Shown here in pieces: positions 43,730 through 53,207 of a DNA stretch of 64,000 nt (its first letter is position 1; every line of letters begins with the position of its first letter). This DNA is from CAVOAK01 sp963664465 (GTDB taxonomy: Bacteria > Pseudomonadota > Alphaproteobacteria > UBA8366 > CAVOAK01). The notes under the pieces were generated by a model. The model was not told the DNA's origin. It saw only the letters and a list, made by a program, of their open reading frames with translations, and made no database searches. Made by a program: the position numbers and the translations under genes. Where the stretch lies: the NCBI GenBank assembly GCA_963664465.2, contig CAXXSU010000004.1, positions 310,001-374,000 on the forward strand, in the 5' to 3' direction.

Positions 43730-44047
43730 CTAATCACTGCCTCCCTGGTCTTCGGTCGGATCGTCGAGCGGTTCGAAGTCGAATCGCTTCGGGAACAATT
43801 CGCTTGCCGGATAGGTGCGGAGAATTTCGTCGCTCGCGGTGTGGCGTTCGGCGATGAACCAGTAGCCCGATGTCACATGCAACCACCACTCACGAACGAC
43901 ATCAGCGGCGTTATTCTCCATGAAGACATAGGCTGCCCAGTCGCTATCCGACGCGGTTACGGCAGGCGGCATCTCGGTTACTTCGCCACCGCACACGAAC
44001 TCCGAAATATTACGCAGTCCATTGAGCGGACAGGGCATGAGCTTCAT
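43730..44047 (-). CDS. soxD: Sarcosine oxidase delta subunit
   Basis: A 105-residue subunit that binds zinc in the heterotetramer. Family marks are MKLMPCPLNGLRN (start), EFVCGGE, YVFMENNAADVVREWW and H-V-T-S-GYWFIAERHT. AGGAGAGG precedes the ATG. Zinc ligands Cys6 and Cys19 with nearby histidines are visible. It sits between soxB and soxA with 11- and 4-bp gaps. Confidence 0.95.
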   Translation of the reverse strand: MKLMPCPLNGLRNISEFVCGGEVTEMPPAVTASDSDWAAYVFMENNAADVVREWWLHVTSGYWFIAERHTASDEILRTYPASELFPKRFDFEPLDDPTEDQGGSD

Positions 44048-44058
44048 GGCTGCCTCTC

Positions 44059-45300
44059 CTAGTGACCGACCGACGCCGCGCCGCGCTCACCAACCTGCAG
44101 GAACGTATCGAACCGGTCGAGTGCGAACGGCTCAAGCAGGCTCGGCTGCCGATTCGTCGCTATGCATTCCGCCATGCGGAAGCCGGCGACAGGTGTGGCC
44201 TTGAAGCCCCACGTGCCCCAGCCGGAATCGATGTAGTAGTTTTCAATCGGCGTCAGCCCCATGATCGGCGAGAAATCCGGCGTCATGTCGGCCATACCAG
44301 CCCATTGCCGCAAGAGCTTGACTTCGCCCAAAAACGGGAACAGCTCCAGCACGTGCATCATGAGGCCTTCTTTGAACTCAAGCGAAGATCGCGTCGAATA
44401 AAGCGAATATGGATCGGTCGATCCGCCCATGACGATCTCGCCGCGGGCGGTTTGCCAGATATAAACGTGCAAACTTCCAGAAACGATGATTGGGTCGAGG
44501 AATGGCTTGAGCGGTACCGAGACGCATGCTTGCAGAGGAATGGTGCGAATCGGCAGCTTTATTCCAGCCATTGCGGCGACCAGTGAAGATGAGCCGGCTA
44601 CCGCTTGCAGGACTTTGCCGCAGCTTATGTCGCCGTGTGTCGTCTCGACACCGGTGATGCGTCCGGCGTCGATCTTAAGTCCCGTCACTTCGGTATTCTG
44701 GTGGATCTCGACGCCGCGATCCGAAGCACCACGGGCAAATCCCCATGCCAACGCGTCGTGTCGCGCGGTCGCGCCGGGCGGATGATAGAGCGCTCCAAGG
44801 ATCGGAAAGCGTGCCTCGCGGGACATGTTGAGCTGCGGGCACAGTTGTGCGACCTCGTCGGCATAGGCGAGCTCGGAGTCGACGCCCATATGTTTGTTCA
44901 CTTCCGCGCGCCAACGCATTGTTCGCAGTGCACCGTCGGTGTGGGCGAGCGTCAGGTGTCCACGCTGCGAATACAGTAAATTGAGGTTGAATTCGCCGGA
45001 TAGACCCTCCCACAACGCCATCGATTCCTTATAGAAGTCGACCCCCTCCGGTGTCAGATAGTTGGCGCGAATGATGGCTGTGTTGCGCGCCGTGTTGCCA
45101 CCGGCGAGATAGCCTTTGTCGAGCACCGCAATATTGTTGATGCCGTGTTGGCGCGAGAGATAGTAGGCCGCGGCAAGACCGTGTCCTCCGGCGCCAATGA
45201 TGACGAGGTCGTATGTGCTCTTGAGCTCGGTTTCCGGCGGTATTAGCGGGTCGGCCGGATAACTCTTGCTCAGGCCGTACTTGAGAAGTCCGAAGGGCAT
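44059..45300 (-). CDS. soxB: Sarcosine oxidase beta subunit
   Basis: The 413-residue FAD-binding catalytic subunit (DAO family). The dinucleotide-binding fold LVIIGAGGHGLAAAYYLS lies near residues 32-49; GNTARNTAIIRANY, HPPGATARHDALAWG and the C-terminal MGLTPIENYYIDSGWGTWGFKATP match SoxB. The ATG at 45300 gives the family's N-terminus; the open frame continues upstream to 45456 without similarity. No ribosome site is clear. First gene of the soxBDAG operon; the glyA, folD or purU genes often linked to it are absent. Confidence 0.94.
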   Translation of the reverse strand: MPFGLLKYGLSKSYPADPLIPPETELKSTYDLVIIGAGGHGLAAAYYLSRQHGINNIAVLDKGYLAGGNTARNTAIIRANYLTPEGVDFYKESMALWEGLSGEFNLNLLYSQRGHLTLAHTDGALRTMRWRAEVNKHMGVDSELAYADEVAQLCPQLNMSREARFPILGALYHPPGATARHDALAWGFARGASDRGVEIHQNTEVTGLKIDAGRITGVETTHGDISCGKVLQAVAGSSSLVAAMAGIKLPIRTIPLQACVSVPLKPFLDPIIVSGSLHVYIWQTARGEIVMGGSTDPYSLYSTRSSLEFKEGLMMHVLELFPFLGEVKLLRQWAGMADMTPDFSPIMGLTPIENYYIDSGWGTWGFKATPVAGFRMAECIATNRQPSLLEPFALDRFDTFLQVGERGAASVGH

Positions 45301-45536
45301 TTTTTGGTGATCTGTGTTGGACGGCTGGCGGCGATTCTGACGCGACCCTATCGCGCGGGATTGTGACGTGCAATAGCGATTGGCCGTCGGCCAGGCCTCT
45401 TGCCGCATCGCAGGATGGCTGCGCCGGCGTGCGACGGGTAGCGAAGTGGAAGTCAAGGATGTAACGTTGTCTCTGCAGCGTGCGGAAGGGCACAGTTTCC
45501 GTCGTACGCAGACCCGAAGTAGGCCGTGGTTCGATC

Positions 45537-47624
45537 ATGCCGCCACTTGAAGGAAAGACCGAGCACTATCAGAACGGCGAGCTCATCTTCGAAGAAGGTG
45601 AAGTCGGCGCGGAAGTCTTTGTGCTGAGCGAGGGCCGGGTCGAATTGATCAAGCGGGGCAGAGAGTCCGCCGTGGAAATTGCGGTTCTCGAGTCGGGCGC
45701 AATATTTGGCGAGATGGCGGCGCTCGACAACATGCCGCGCAGCTTGACGGCGCGCGCGCTGGGCGAGGTAACGGTAGAAGCCATCGATCAGGAATCCTTC
45801 CTCGACGCGATGCACCGCGATCCGGAATTCGCGCTTGAGGTCATGGGCGGACTTGCCGATGGCATGCGTACCTTGCATGACATGTTGGCCGGAAATCTCC
45901 AGGTCAAGACGTTTGCCGTGGAGGTCGAGGAAACCGACAGCGAATCGCAGGAGCGAACAGAAAACGAGATGTTTGCACTCCTCAAGCGAATCTTCGGACG
46001 CGGCCGCGAGGAGGGGGAGGCGGAACTGCTTGCCGACAGCATGGCGACGAAGGATGACGCCAGCACTTCGTCAGGCGAAATGGTCACCGGCATCGACGCA
46101 GCCGGTCAAGTTTCCGATCCTGTCGAAACCCATGAAATGGCGCTCGCGGCGCAGAATGTATTTGAGACTTGGCAGGCAGCCCAGGAACCAGTTGTCGTGC
46201 TCGTTGCCAAACTTGCCGACGATGAAGATGGTTCGGCTGCCGAGGAGCTCGCCGCTGCGATCGATGGGCGCCAAGGGCTGCTGGCAAGACGCCTCGACCA
46301 GCTTCTAGAGCACGACGACCAAGGCGATATCGAACGTCAACTTGCTGGTTCGGCGCAGCGAGGCCGCGAGTGGCTGACCGCGGAAAACGCGTCAGTCCTC
46401 GTGTGGGGCGAACTTTCACATGATGGCTCGGTGATCAGCCTTCGATTTGTGCCCTCTCGCGGCAGCGGTGAGACGACGCCTGGCGGGTTCTCGCTGGTCA
46501 CCAAACTCGATCTGCCGCGCGAGTTCACTGTTCAGGCAGCGGATCTGTTATGCGCATCGGTCATTTGCGCGCTTGGGCCCAAATCGCAGGCTCAGCGTGA
46601 GCGATTGAAGGCACTGGTGCCGCCCCAGCTCGAGCAGGCGCGGAGCTCGGGCCTGATCCCGGCGGCTCAACTTCCGGAACCGGTCACGATGTCGTCGCTC
46701 ACCTGCTATGGCAACGCGCTGGCGACCATCGGACACCAGGAGGAAGATACCCACTGGTACGAAGAAGCAGCCGAGGCTTACCGCGCTGCGCTGGCCGTCG
46801 CCGTCCACTACGAAACGCCATTCGACGTTGCAGTAACACAGCGGCATTTGGCGATTGTGCTCGATTCTCTTTGCGAGCGCCTCGAGACGACGGACCTGCT
46901 TGACGAGGCGCGTGATGCCTGCGATGCGGCCCTTGAGGTCTTTACCGACTCGACCTACCGGTGGAACTGGGCTGTGACACAGAACTGTCTCGGTAAGATT
47001 TTATTTAAACAAGGCGTCGCGAGCTCGGAAACCACAAAGTTCAAGGATGCAATTATTGCGTTTCAGGGTGCTCTCAAGGTGTTTGGGCGCAAGATTGCTC
47101 CGGAGCGTTGGGCTGAAGTCATTAACAATATTGGGGAGTTGCTGCAGTTCTTTGGCGCGCGCACAAAGCGTGAGGACGTTCTCGGAGCGGCCGCCAACAT
47201 ATTCCGAACCGCCGTAAAAGCGCGTTCGCGCGAAGATGCTCCGATTTTATGGGCGACCAGCCACAACAATCTTGGCACATCGCTGTTCTTCCTCTCCAAG
47301 GAGGCTCCGAAAGAAGAGGTGTTCGACGAGGCGGCGCAAACTTTTCGGCAAGCCCTCAGCATCTTCCGGGCCTTTGGTTCGATGCGCATGGCCGGCCTAG
47401 CAATGGGCAATATGGCGCGGCTCGAGGAGTATAAGAAGTCGCTGCTTGGCGTGGAGCCAATTGACGAGCCAGGAGAAGATGTCGGGGAGTCGCTGGAGGA
47501 CGAGAATGTCGACGGGGAGGTGGCTGATGATGGCGGTGAGGAAGCCGAGGCATCGGAGCATGTGCCCGCGGCGTCAAGCGAAGCCGATGCTGAAGACGAA
47601 AATACCTCCGCAACGTCTGAATAA
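45537..47624 (+). CDS. Cyclic-nucleotide-binding domain + TPR protein, function unknown
   Basis: A 695-residue multidomain protein I do not recognise as a named gene. Residues about 10-118 are a CRP-type cNMP-binding domain with a phosphate-binding cassette FGEMAALDNMPRS (57-69) that keeps the arginine. There is no DNA-binding helix-turn-helix. Residues about 215-305 form an alpha/beta region (VVVLVAKLADD, SVLVWGELSHDGSVISLRFVP) reminiscent of TolB-N-like domains; 405-620 contain TPR-like helical repeats (YEEAAEAYRAAL, EARDACDAALEVF, EEVFDEAAQTFRQALSIF). The last 55 residues are highly acidic. It looks like a cytoplasmic cNMP-regulated scaffold. GTG 45480 is an alternative start. Divergent from soxB across 236 bp with no other gene. 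Confidence 0.72.
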   Translation: MPPLEGKTEHYQNGELIFEEGEVGAEVFVLSEGRVELIKRGRESAVEIAVLESGAIFGEMAALDNMPRSLTARALGEVTVEAIDQESFLDAMHRDPEFALEVMGGLADGMRTLHDMLAGNLQVKTFAVEVEETDSESQERTENEMFALLKRIFGRGREEGEAELLADSMATKDDASTSSGEMVTGIDAAGQVSDPVETHEMALAAQNVFETWQAAQEPVVVLVAKLADDEDGSAAEELAAAIDGRQGLLARRLDQLLEHDDQGDIERQLAGSAQRGREWLTAENASVLVWGELSHDGSVISLRFVPSRGSGETTPGGFSLVTKLDLPREFTVQAADLLCASVICALGPKSQAQRERLKALVPPQLEQARSSGLIPAAQLPEPVTMSSLTCYGNALATIGHQEEDTHWYEEAAEAYRAALAVAVHYETPFDVAVTQRHLAIVLDSLCERLETTDLLDEARDACDAALEVFTDSTYRWNWAVTQNCLGKILFKQGVASSETTKFKDAIIAFQGALKVFGRKIAPERWAEVINNIGELLQFFGARTKREDVLGAAANIFRTAVKARSREDAPILWATSHNNLGTSLFFLSKEAPKEEVFDEAAQTFRQALSIFRAFGSMRMAGLAMGNMARLEEYKKSLLGVEPIDEPGEDVGESLEDENVDGEVADDGGEEAEASEHVPAASSEADAEDENTSATSE

Positions 47625-47695
47625 GCTCGCGCGCTCGTTGCAGACTGTTGTCCATACGATTCTAGATCCGGAAGCGACACCAGCGAGAGATGCGA

Positions 47696-48928
47696 ATGGA
47701 TAATCTGCGGATCGACGGCGGCCGACTGTGGGACAGCCTAATGGTGATGGCGCAAATTGGCGCGACCGAGAAGGGTGGCGTTTGCCGTCTCGCACTGACC
47801 GAGCTCGATCGGCAGGCGCGCGATCTATTTGTCAGCTGGTGCGAGGAGGTGGGCTGCAGTGTCAGGGTCGATGCAATAGGCAACATATTTGCGCGGCGCG
47901 AGGGCCAAAACCCCGACCGGCCGGCATTTCTTACGGGCAGCCACCTCGACAGCCAGCCGACCGGTGGCAAGTTCGATGGCGCGTATGGTGTGTTGGCTGG
48001 GCTGGAGGTCCTGCGCACGCTCAACGACGCCGAAGTCGTGACTGAGGCGTCGGTCGAAGTCGTCGTCTGGACGAATGAGGAAGGCAGCCGATTTGCGCCA
48101 GCCATGACCGGATCGGGCGCGTTCGCCGGTGTGTTTGACTTGGACTATGCACGAAGCCGCAGCGATATCGACGGCGTAACGCTCGGCGAGGCCCTGAACC
48201 AAATCGGCTATCAGGGCGAGGGTTGCGGCGGACGTGAAGTCGCCGGCTACCTCGAAGCCCATATTGAGCAAGGACCCATATTGGAGGCGGAACGAAAGAC
48301 AATCGGCGTTGTTACAGGTGCTCAAGCTCAGCGCTGGTATGAAATCACCTTCAGCGGCGAGGAAGCGCATGCCGGCCCGACGCCAATGGCGCGGCGGAAA
48401 GATGCGCTTGTCGGCGCAGCCGCCTTCGTTTCAGCGGTTAACCGGATTGGTCACGACTTTCAGCCCGGCGCTTGCGCGACGGTCGGCATGATGCGGGTCA
48501 GCCCCAATAGCCGCAACGTAATCCCGGGAGAAGCTTGGCTGACTGTCGATCTACGGCATCCTGAAGATGCCAGGTTGACCGCGATGGACGCAGCCGTGCG
48601 CGAAGCCGCTGCCGCTGCGGCCGATACCTGCAACCTGGAATATGAAATCGAGCAGATCTGGCATTTCGCGGCCACGTCGTTCGATCAGCGATGTGTAGGT
48701 GCAGTCCGCGACGCGGCAGAACGATCGGACATGGGATATTTGGACATCGTCAGCGGCGCGGGGCATGACGCGGTCTACATGGCTGGAATTGCGCCGACCG
48801 GTATGATCTTTGTCCCGTGCGAGAATGGTATAAGCCACAATGAGTTGGAGAATGCGACGCCGCACGACCTCGAAGCGGGCTGCCAAGTCTTGTTGGATGC
48901 GCTTCTCGAGTTGGTCGGCGCGCGTTAG
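47696..48928 (+). CDS. M20-family amidohydrolase (N-carbamoylase/allantoate type)
   Basis: A 410-residue zinc-dependent amidase of the hydantoinase/carbamoylase branch of M20. Metal and catalytic residues are visible: TGSHLDSQ (His83), GGKFDGAYG (Asp94), TNEEGSRF (Glu128/129), EAHIEQGP (His191), and the late GAGHDAVYM. Substrates in this branch are N-carbamoyl amino acids, allantoate or ureidoglycolate; context gives no decision. An in-frame ATG at 47690 is too near the GAGAG site, so 47696 is chosen. It starts 71 bp after the cNMP/TPR gene. Confidence 0.9.
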   Translation: MDNLRIDGGRLWDSLMVMAQIGATEKGGVCRLALTELDRQARDLFVSWCEEVGCSVRVDAIGNIFARREGQNPDRPAFLTGSHLDSQPTGGKFDGAYGVLAGLEVLRTLNDAEVVTEASVEVVVWTNEEGSRFAPAMTGSGAFAGVFDLDYARSRSDIDGVTLGEALNQIGYQGEGCGGREVAGYLEAHIEQGPILEAERKTIGVVTGAQAQRWYEITFSGEEAHAGPTPMARRKDALVGAAAFVSAVNRIGHDFQPGACATVGMMRVSPNSRNVIPGEAWLTVDLRHPEDARLTAMDAAVREAAAAAADTCNLEYEIEQIWHFAATSFDQRCVGAVRDAAERSDMGYLDIVSGAGHDAVYMAGIAPTGMIFVPCENGISHNELENATPHDLEAGCQVLLDALLELVGAR

Positions 48929-48934
48929 CAACGG

Positions 48935-49978
48935 TTAGCGCAGGGCATGCACCATCCAGACCGCTGACATAAAGAGCGCGACCGCACTCGCTTGATGCGC
49001 AACGGCCAGCGGGAGCGGAACCACCAGTAGAAGCGTCAAGATTCCAAGTGTAACTTGCAGCGCGACGACTGCTAGAAGCACATGTATCGCGCGAGTCGCA
49101 TAGGCAGTGCGTGGCGCGCGGCGCCGCAGCAGCCAAAGCGCAACTACGAGCCCGGTCGTCAGGTAGGCCAGTGCGCGGTGGTCGAATTGTACGGTCGCCG
49201 GGTTCTCAAAAAAGTTCGACCATAGCGGCGTCTCGGCGAACATCGCCGCCGGCGCCACGCCGCCTTCCATCAACGGCCAGGTATTGTAAATGAATCCTGC
49301 ATCGAGACCGGCGGTTAGACCGCCCGAAAGGACCGTCACACACACAACACAAAGGATTGTTAGCGAGAGACGAAATCCGCTCGCCGAGCCACCGTCCCTC
49401 TCGTGTTGCTGCTCGATCAACGACAACGCCAGCCAAAGCATGTATCCGAGAATGGCAAAGGCCATGCCGAGATGGATGACGAGGCGATATTGGCTAACGT
49501 CGGTTCGGTCGGAAAACCCGCTCTTCACCATCCACCAACCGATCACGCCTTGTAGCGCGCCGAGAAAGAAGAGGGCGACGAGATGTGGCAGCAGCTGCCT
49601 GTCGATTCGCTTGCGCCGGTGCAGCCAAAGAAATCCGGCGGCAAACAGAATGCCGATCAGCCGGCCCCACATGCGATGGATGTATTCCCACCAGAAAATC
49701 GACTTGAACGCGTCCAGCGTGATGTGCGGGTTCTCGACGCGAAACTCCGGCGTCTCACGGTAGAGACCGAAGACGCGTTCCCATTCCGCTGTCGACAGCG
49801 GCGGCAGCATACCGATGAGCGGTCGCCATTCGATCATCGAGAGGCCCGACTCGGTTAGCCGCGTAATGCCGCCGATCACAACCATGGCAACGATAGCGCC
49901 GGAACATAGGAACAGCCATGCGGCTACGGCTCGATCGTTGTCTAGGCCTTGCGCGGCCATTGAATTCGCGCCCGCCAT
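48935..49978 (-). CDS. ctaA: Heme A synthase (COX15/CtaA)
   Basis: A 347-residue inner-membrane enzyme that oxidises the C8 methyl of heme O to make heme A for aa3-type oxidases. Eight hydrophobic segments are seen, with the conserved GGITRLTESGLSM near the start, WWEYIHRMWGR, LGALQGVIGWWMVKSGL-like loop, VIHLGMA, VQFDHRALAY and VAHQASA histidines. Length and order fit the proteobacterial type 2 enzyme. TTG at 49987 is an alternative. It follows korB at 65 bp in the same direction; no other cytochrome oxidase genes are here. Confidence 0.94.
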   Translation of the reverse strand: MAGANSMAAQGLDNDRAVAAWLFLCSGAIVAMVVIGGITRLTESGLSMIEWRPLIGMLPPLSTAEWERVFGLYRETPEFRVENPHITLDAFKSIFWWEYIHRMWGRLIGILFAAGFLWLHRRKRIDRQLLPHLVALFFLGALQGVIGWWMVKSGFSDRTDVSQYRLVIHLGMAFAILGYMLWLALSLIEQQHERDGGSASGFRLSLTILCVVCVTVLSGGLTAGLDAGFIYNTWPLMEGGVAPAAMFAETPLWSNFFENPATVQFDHRALAYLTTGLVVALWLLRRRAPRTAYATRAIHVLLAVVALQVTLGILTLLLVVPLPLAVAHQASAVALFMSAVWMVHALR

Positions 49979-50043
49979 ACTAGACAAGATTGTCTTCTTG
50001 AAGCGCCATAGCCACTTCCGTTGGCGCGGGCCGCCGGCCTCGT

Positions 50044-51099
50044 TCAGGTGATCTGCGTGTTGATATGGTGTTCGGAATCGACAGACCAGGTATAGCCATG
50101 GCGCAACAACTCGTTTAGGTCGCGTGTCTTGCTGCCCGACTTGGCCGCTTCGATCTGCTCACCTATTGCGCCCTCGTAGGTCGGCGCCGGTCGGCAAAAA
50201 AGGACCCCTAGAGCCGTTGGGAAATCGGGCGGTTCCATCGCCGCCAACATGGTCGCCAACGAGCGATTCGTTTCGTCGTGGACGAGCAGATCTTTTTCGC
50301 TGATCCCGTCGCTTCCAATCTCCACCACCTCGAATTCCAACTTCTCGGTGTTCACACGAATGCCCTTGTTCTTCTCAGCGCCAAACAGCATCGGCTTGCC
50401 GTGTTCGAGATGAAGCTGCCGATCGGCGGCGACCTCCCTGTCGGTGAACTCGCTGAAAACGCCATCGTTGTAGACAATGCAGTTCTGAAAAATCTCGACA
50501 AACGATGCGCCACGGTGATCGTGCGCCCGAATCAGTATCTTTGGCAGGTGAGTCTGCAGCGTATCGACCGAGCGCGCCACAAACTGTGAGCCCGCGCCGA
50601 GCGCCAAGGCGGCCGCGGAGACCGGCCGCTCGACCGATCCCAACGGTGTCGAGGGCGAGTGTGTGCCGAGCCGGGATGTAGGCGAGTATTGACCCTTCGT
50701 CAATCCGTAGATCTCGTTATTGAAAAGCAGAATCTGCACATTCACATTGCGACGTAAGACGTGCAAAAGATGGTTTCCGCCGATCGACAGGCTGTCGCCG
50801 TCGCCGGTCGCGATCCACACGTCGAGTTCGGGATTGGCCAGCTTGATCCCCGTTGCGATGGCAGGTGCGCGGCCGTGGATCGTGTGAAATCCGTATGTCG
50901 CCATGTAGTAGGGCAAGCGCGCGGCGCAGCCGATACCGGACACGAAGACAGTGTTTTCCTTGCTGACGTTTAGCTGTGCCAGCGCATTGCGTACTGCCTT
51001 GACGATGGCATAATCGCCGCAGCCGGGACACCAGCGGATCTCTTGATCCGTTGCGAAGTCCTTAGCCGTAAGTTTCGCCGGTGGTGATATGACCGTCAT
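50044..51099 (-). CDS. korB: 2-oxoacid:ferredoxin oxidoreductase beta subunit
   Basis: A 351-residue thiamine-diphosphate-binding subunit. RWCPGCGDYAIVKA (Cys24/Cys27) and GDGDSLSIGGNHLLH followed by LLFNNEIYGLTKGQYSPTS are signature motifs. With KorA it decarboxylates 2-oxoglutarate (or another 2-oxoacid) to the acyl-CoA using ferredoxin. The two-subunit form, with the gamma domain fused to alpha, is typical of 2-oxoglutarate enzymes. The start is one base after the korA stop (TAGGATG). Confidence 0.93.
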   Translation of the reverse strand: MTVISPPAKLTAKDFATDQEIRWCPGCGDYAIVKAVRNALAQLNVSKENTVFVSGIGCAARLPYYMATYGFHTIHGRAPAIATGIKLANPELDVWIATGDGDSLSIGGNHLLHVLRRNVNVQILLFNNEIYGLTKGQYSPTSRLGTHSPSTPLGSVERPVSAAALALGAGSQFVARSVDTLQTHLPKILIRAHDHRGASFVEIFQNCIVYNDGVFSEFTDREVAADRQLHLEHGKPMLFGAEKNKGIRVNTEKLEFEVVEIGSDGISEKDLLVHDETNRSLATMLAAMEPPDFPTALGVLFCRPAPTYEGAIGEQIEAAKSGSKTRDLNELLRHGYTWSVDSEHHINTQIT

Positions 51100-51100
51100 C

Positions 51101-52969
51101 CTAAGACTCCATTCGCAGACGTATCTCGTCCTCGATTTTGTGCACCGTGAACGGTCGGCCGGTGACCTTGCTTAGACTCTCGGCGTGCGAAAGATATTGG
51201 CTTCGCAGAAGGGTCACCAACTGACCGTGATTCATTTCCGGCACGAGGACTTGCTCAAATCCAGCAAGCAGGCCGCCAAGGTTGCGCGGCATCGGCCAGA
51301 TATGGCGTAGATGGATGTGCGAGACTTCAATTCCGTCATCGCGCGCATTGTTAACGGCGTGGCTGATCGGACCAAAGGTCGAACCCCAACCAACGACCGC
51401 GAGTTTTCCAGTGTCTGCGCCCTGTTCCGCAGCCTGGAGCGGAATATCGTTCGCGATGCCGTCAATTTTGGCTGCCCGGAAGTCGGTCATCCGCTGATGA
51501 TTCTTGGCGCTATAGGAAATGTGGCCCGAGTCATAATCCTTTTCGAGACCGCCGATGCGGTATTCCATGTTTGGCGTTCCGGGTTTGATCCACGGCCGGG
51601 CCAGTGTCTCTTCGTCTCTGGTGAATGGCTCACAACCCGCCGTCTCGGATCGAAAGTGAACGGGGAACGGCACCAGCTGATCAATCTCCGGAATCTGCCA
51701 GGGTTCGGATGCATTGGCGATGTAGCCGTCGCTCAAGACGATGACTGGGGTCATGTATTTGGTCGCTAGCCGAACGGCTTCGATCGCGACCTCAAAACAA
51801 TCCGACGGCGAGTTGGCTGCGAGAACCACCAACGGGCTGTCGGCATTGCGTCCGTATACCGCCTGATAAAGGTCGGATTGCTCGGTTTTTGTCGGCATCC
51901 CGGTAGACGGTCCGGCGCGTTGCGAATTGATAACGACGATGGGCATTTCCGACGCGATGGCTAGGCCGAGTGCTTCGGTCTTGAGGGCGATGCCGGGCCC
52001 GGAACTCGATGTCACGCCGAGCGAGCCGGCGTAGGACGCGCCAATCGCAGCGCAGGCCGCCGCTATCTCGTCTTCCGCCTGGAAGGTGACAACGTCATAT
52101 TCCTTGAGCTCTGCCAGCGCGTGCAGCAGTCCCGAGGCCGGAGTGATAGGGTAGGAGCAGAAGACCAGCTTGAGGTCCGCAAGATAGCTACCGGCAACGA
52201 GCCCCCAGGCAAGGGCCTCGGTCCCGGTGACATTCCGGTACATGCCTGCCGGCAGTTCTGCCGATGGCACTTGGTAGGCGCCAATCTCGTGCGACAGTTC
52301 GGCAGTCTCGCCGAATGCGTGGCCGGCGTTGAGGGCTGCGGTATTCGCGGCCGCAAGTTCTGGTCGCTTTTCGAAATGCGCGGCAAGCCATTCCACAGTG
52401 GCGCGTCGGCTGCGGCCGTAAAGCCAATACACAAGCCCAAGCGTCCACATGTTCTTGCACCGCAGGGCTTCCTTCTGGCCAAGCTCTTGGTCCGCGACCG
52501 CCGCCAGCGTCATTTTGGAGATGTCGATCGCCAGCTTGCGGTACTTGGCGAGACGTCCGTCCTCGAGAGGGTTGGATTCGTAGCCGGCCTTGTCCAGATT
52601 TCGTGACGTAAAGGTACCTGTGTCGGCAATGACCAAACCGCCCGGCTTAAGGTCCTCTAGATTGACGGCAAGTGCTGCCGGATTGAGTGCGACCAAGACG
52701 TCCGGCTCGTCGCCTGATGTTCTAATCGGCTTGGCGCTGAAGTTAATCTGAAAGGCGGAGACTCCGAATGTGGTGCCGGCGGGCGCACGGATCTCTGCCG
52801 GGTAGTCGGGAAATGTCAGAAGGTCGTTGCCGGCGAGAGCGGTTGCCTGAGCGAACTGGCCACCAGTCAGCTGGATACCATCGCCTGAATCGCCGGCAAA
52901 ACGGATTACGACAGCGTCAAGCGACTTCCGCTGCACTTCCGGCTGAGCCGTAGCGGCTGTACCTTCCAT
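51101..52969 (-). CDS. korA: 2-oxoacid:ferredoxin oxidoreductase alpha subunit (gamma-alpha fusion)
   Basis: A 622-residue protein with the gamma domain first (about 20-200, VIRFAGDSGDGIQLTGGQFA, PDYPAEIRAPAGTTFGVS) then the alpha/pyrimidine-binding domain (YPITPASGLLHALAE, SSGPGIALKTEALGLAI, QRAGPSTGMPTKTEQSDL). It pairs with KorB. The ATG at 52969 is preferred over an upstream TTG. 238 bp separate it from fprA; that gap has the fprA hairpin and AT-rich promoter-like sequence, but no gene. Confidence 0.93.
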   Translation of the reverse strand: MEGTAATAQPEVQRKSLDAVVIRFAGDSGDGIQLTGGQFAQATALAGNDLLTFPDYPAEIRAPAGTTFGVSAFQINFSAKPIRTSGDEPDVLVALNPAALAVNLEDLKPGGLVIADTGTFTSRNLDKAGYESNPLEDGRLAKYRKLAIDISKMTLAAVADQELGQKEALRCKNMWTLGLVYWLYGRSRRATVEWLAAHFEKRPELAAANTAALNAGHAFGETAELSHEIGAYQVPSAELPAGMYRNVTGTEALAWGLVAGSYLADLKLVFCSYPITPASGLLHALAELKEYDVVTFQAEDEIAAACAAIGASYAGSLGVTSSSGPGIALKTEALGLAIASEMPIVVINSQRAGPSTGMPTKTEQSDLYQAVYGRNADSPLVVLAANSPSDCFEVAIEAVRLATKYMTPVIVLSDGYIANASEPWQIPEIDQLVPFPVHFRSETAGCEPFTRDEETLARPWIKPGTPNMEYRIGGLEKDYDSGHISYSAKNHQRMTDFRAAKIDGIANDIPLQAAEQGADTGKLAVVGWGSTFGPISHAVNNARDDGIEVSHIHLRHIWPMPRNLGGLLAGFEQVLVPEMNHGQLVTLLRSQYLSHAESLSKVTGRPFTVHKIEDEIRLRMES

Positions 52970-53179
52970 GTTCTTAGATCCGTGTCCTATGAGAACAGGC
53001 AAACGCCGCTCGCTTGGCCGATGTGCCAGCTGCTGCGTATTATGATGCTAGCGTTATGTAAAGTCACTCTTATCTGACGCAACGATCATTCAATTATCCG
53101 CTAGCCGAAACCACGGCATTGGCATCATGTTCGCGCTGAAAGTCTTTTGCTGATTGTTGTCATAGAGAGACCGATGACA

Positions 53180-53198
53180 GGGCCGGGCTTGTCGGCCC
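53180..53198 (-). terminator. Hairpin after the ferredoxin-NADP reductase gene
   Basis: A perfect 6-bp GGGCCG/CGGCCC stem with a 7-nt loop, starting about 10 nt after the stop codon. The T run is missing, so termination strength is uncertain; it would separate fprA from korAB. Confidence 0.45.
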
Positions 53199-53207
53199 GA
53201 TCGCGGG

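Noticed and set aside
45300..45536. Longer starts for soxB (45456) and the cNMP protein (45480)
   Set aside because: The extra N-termini overlap or approach each other and have no family similarity; the ATGs at 45300 and 45537 give sensible proteins.
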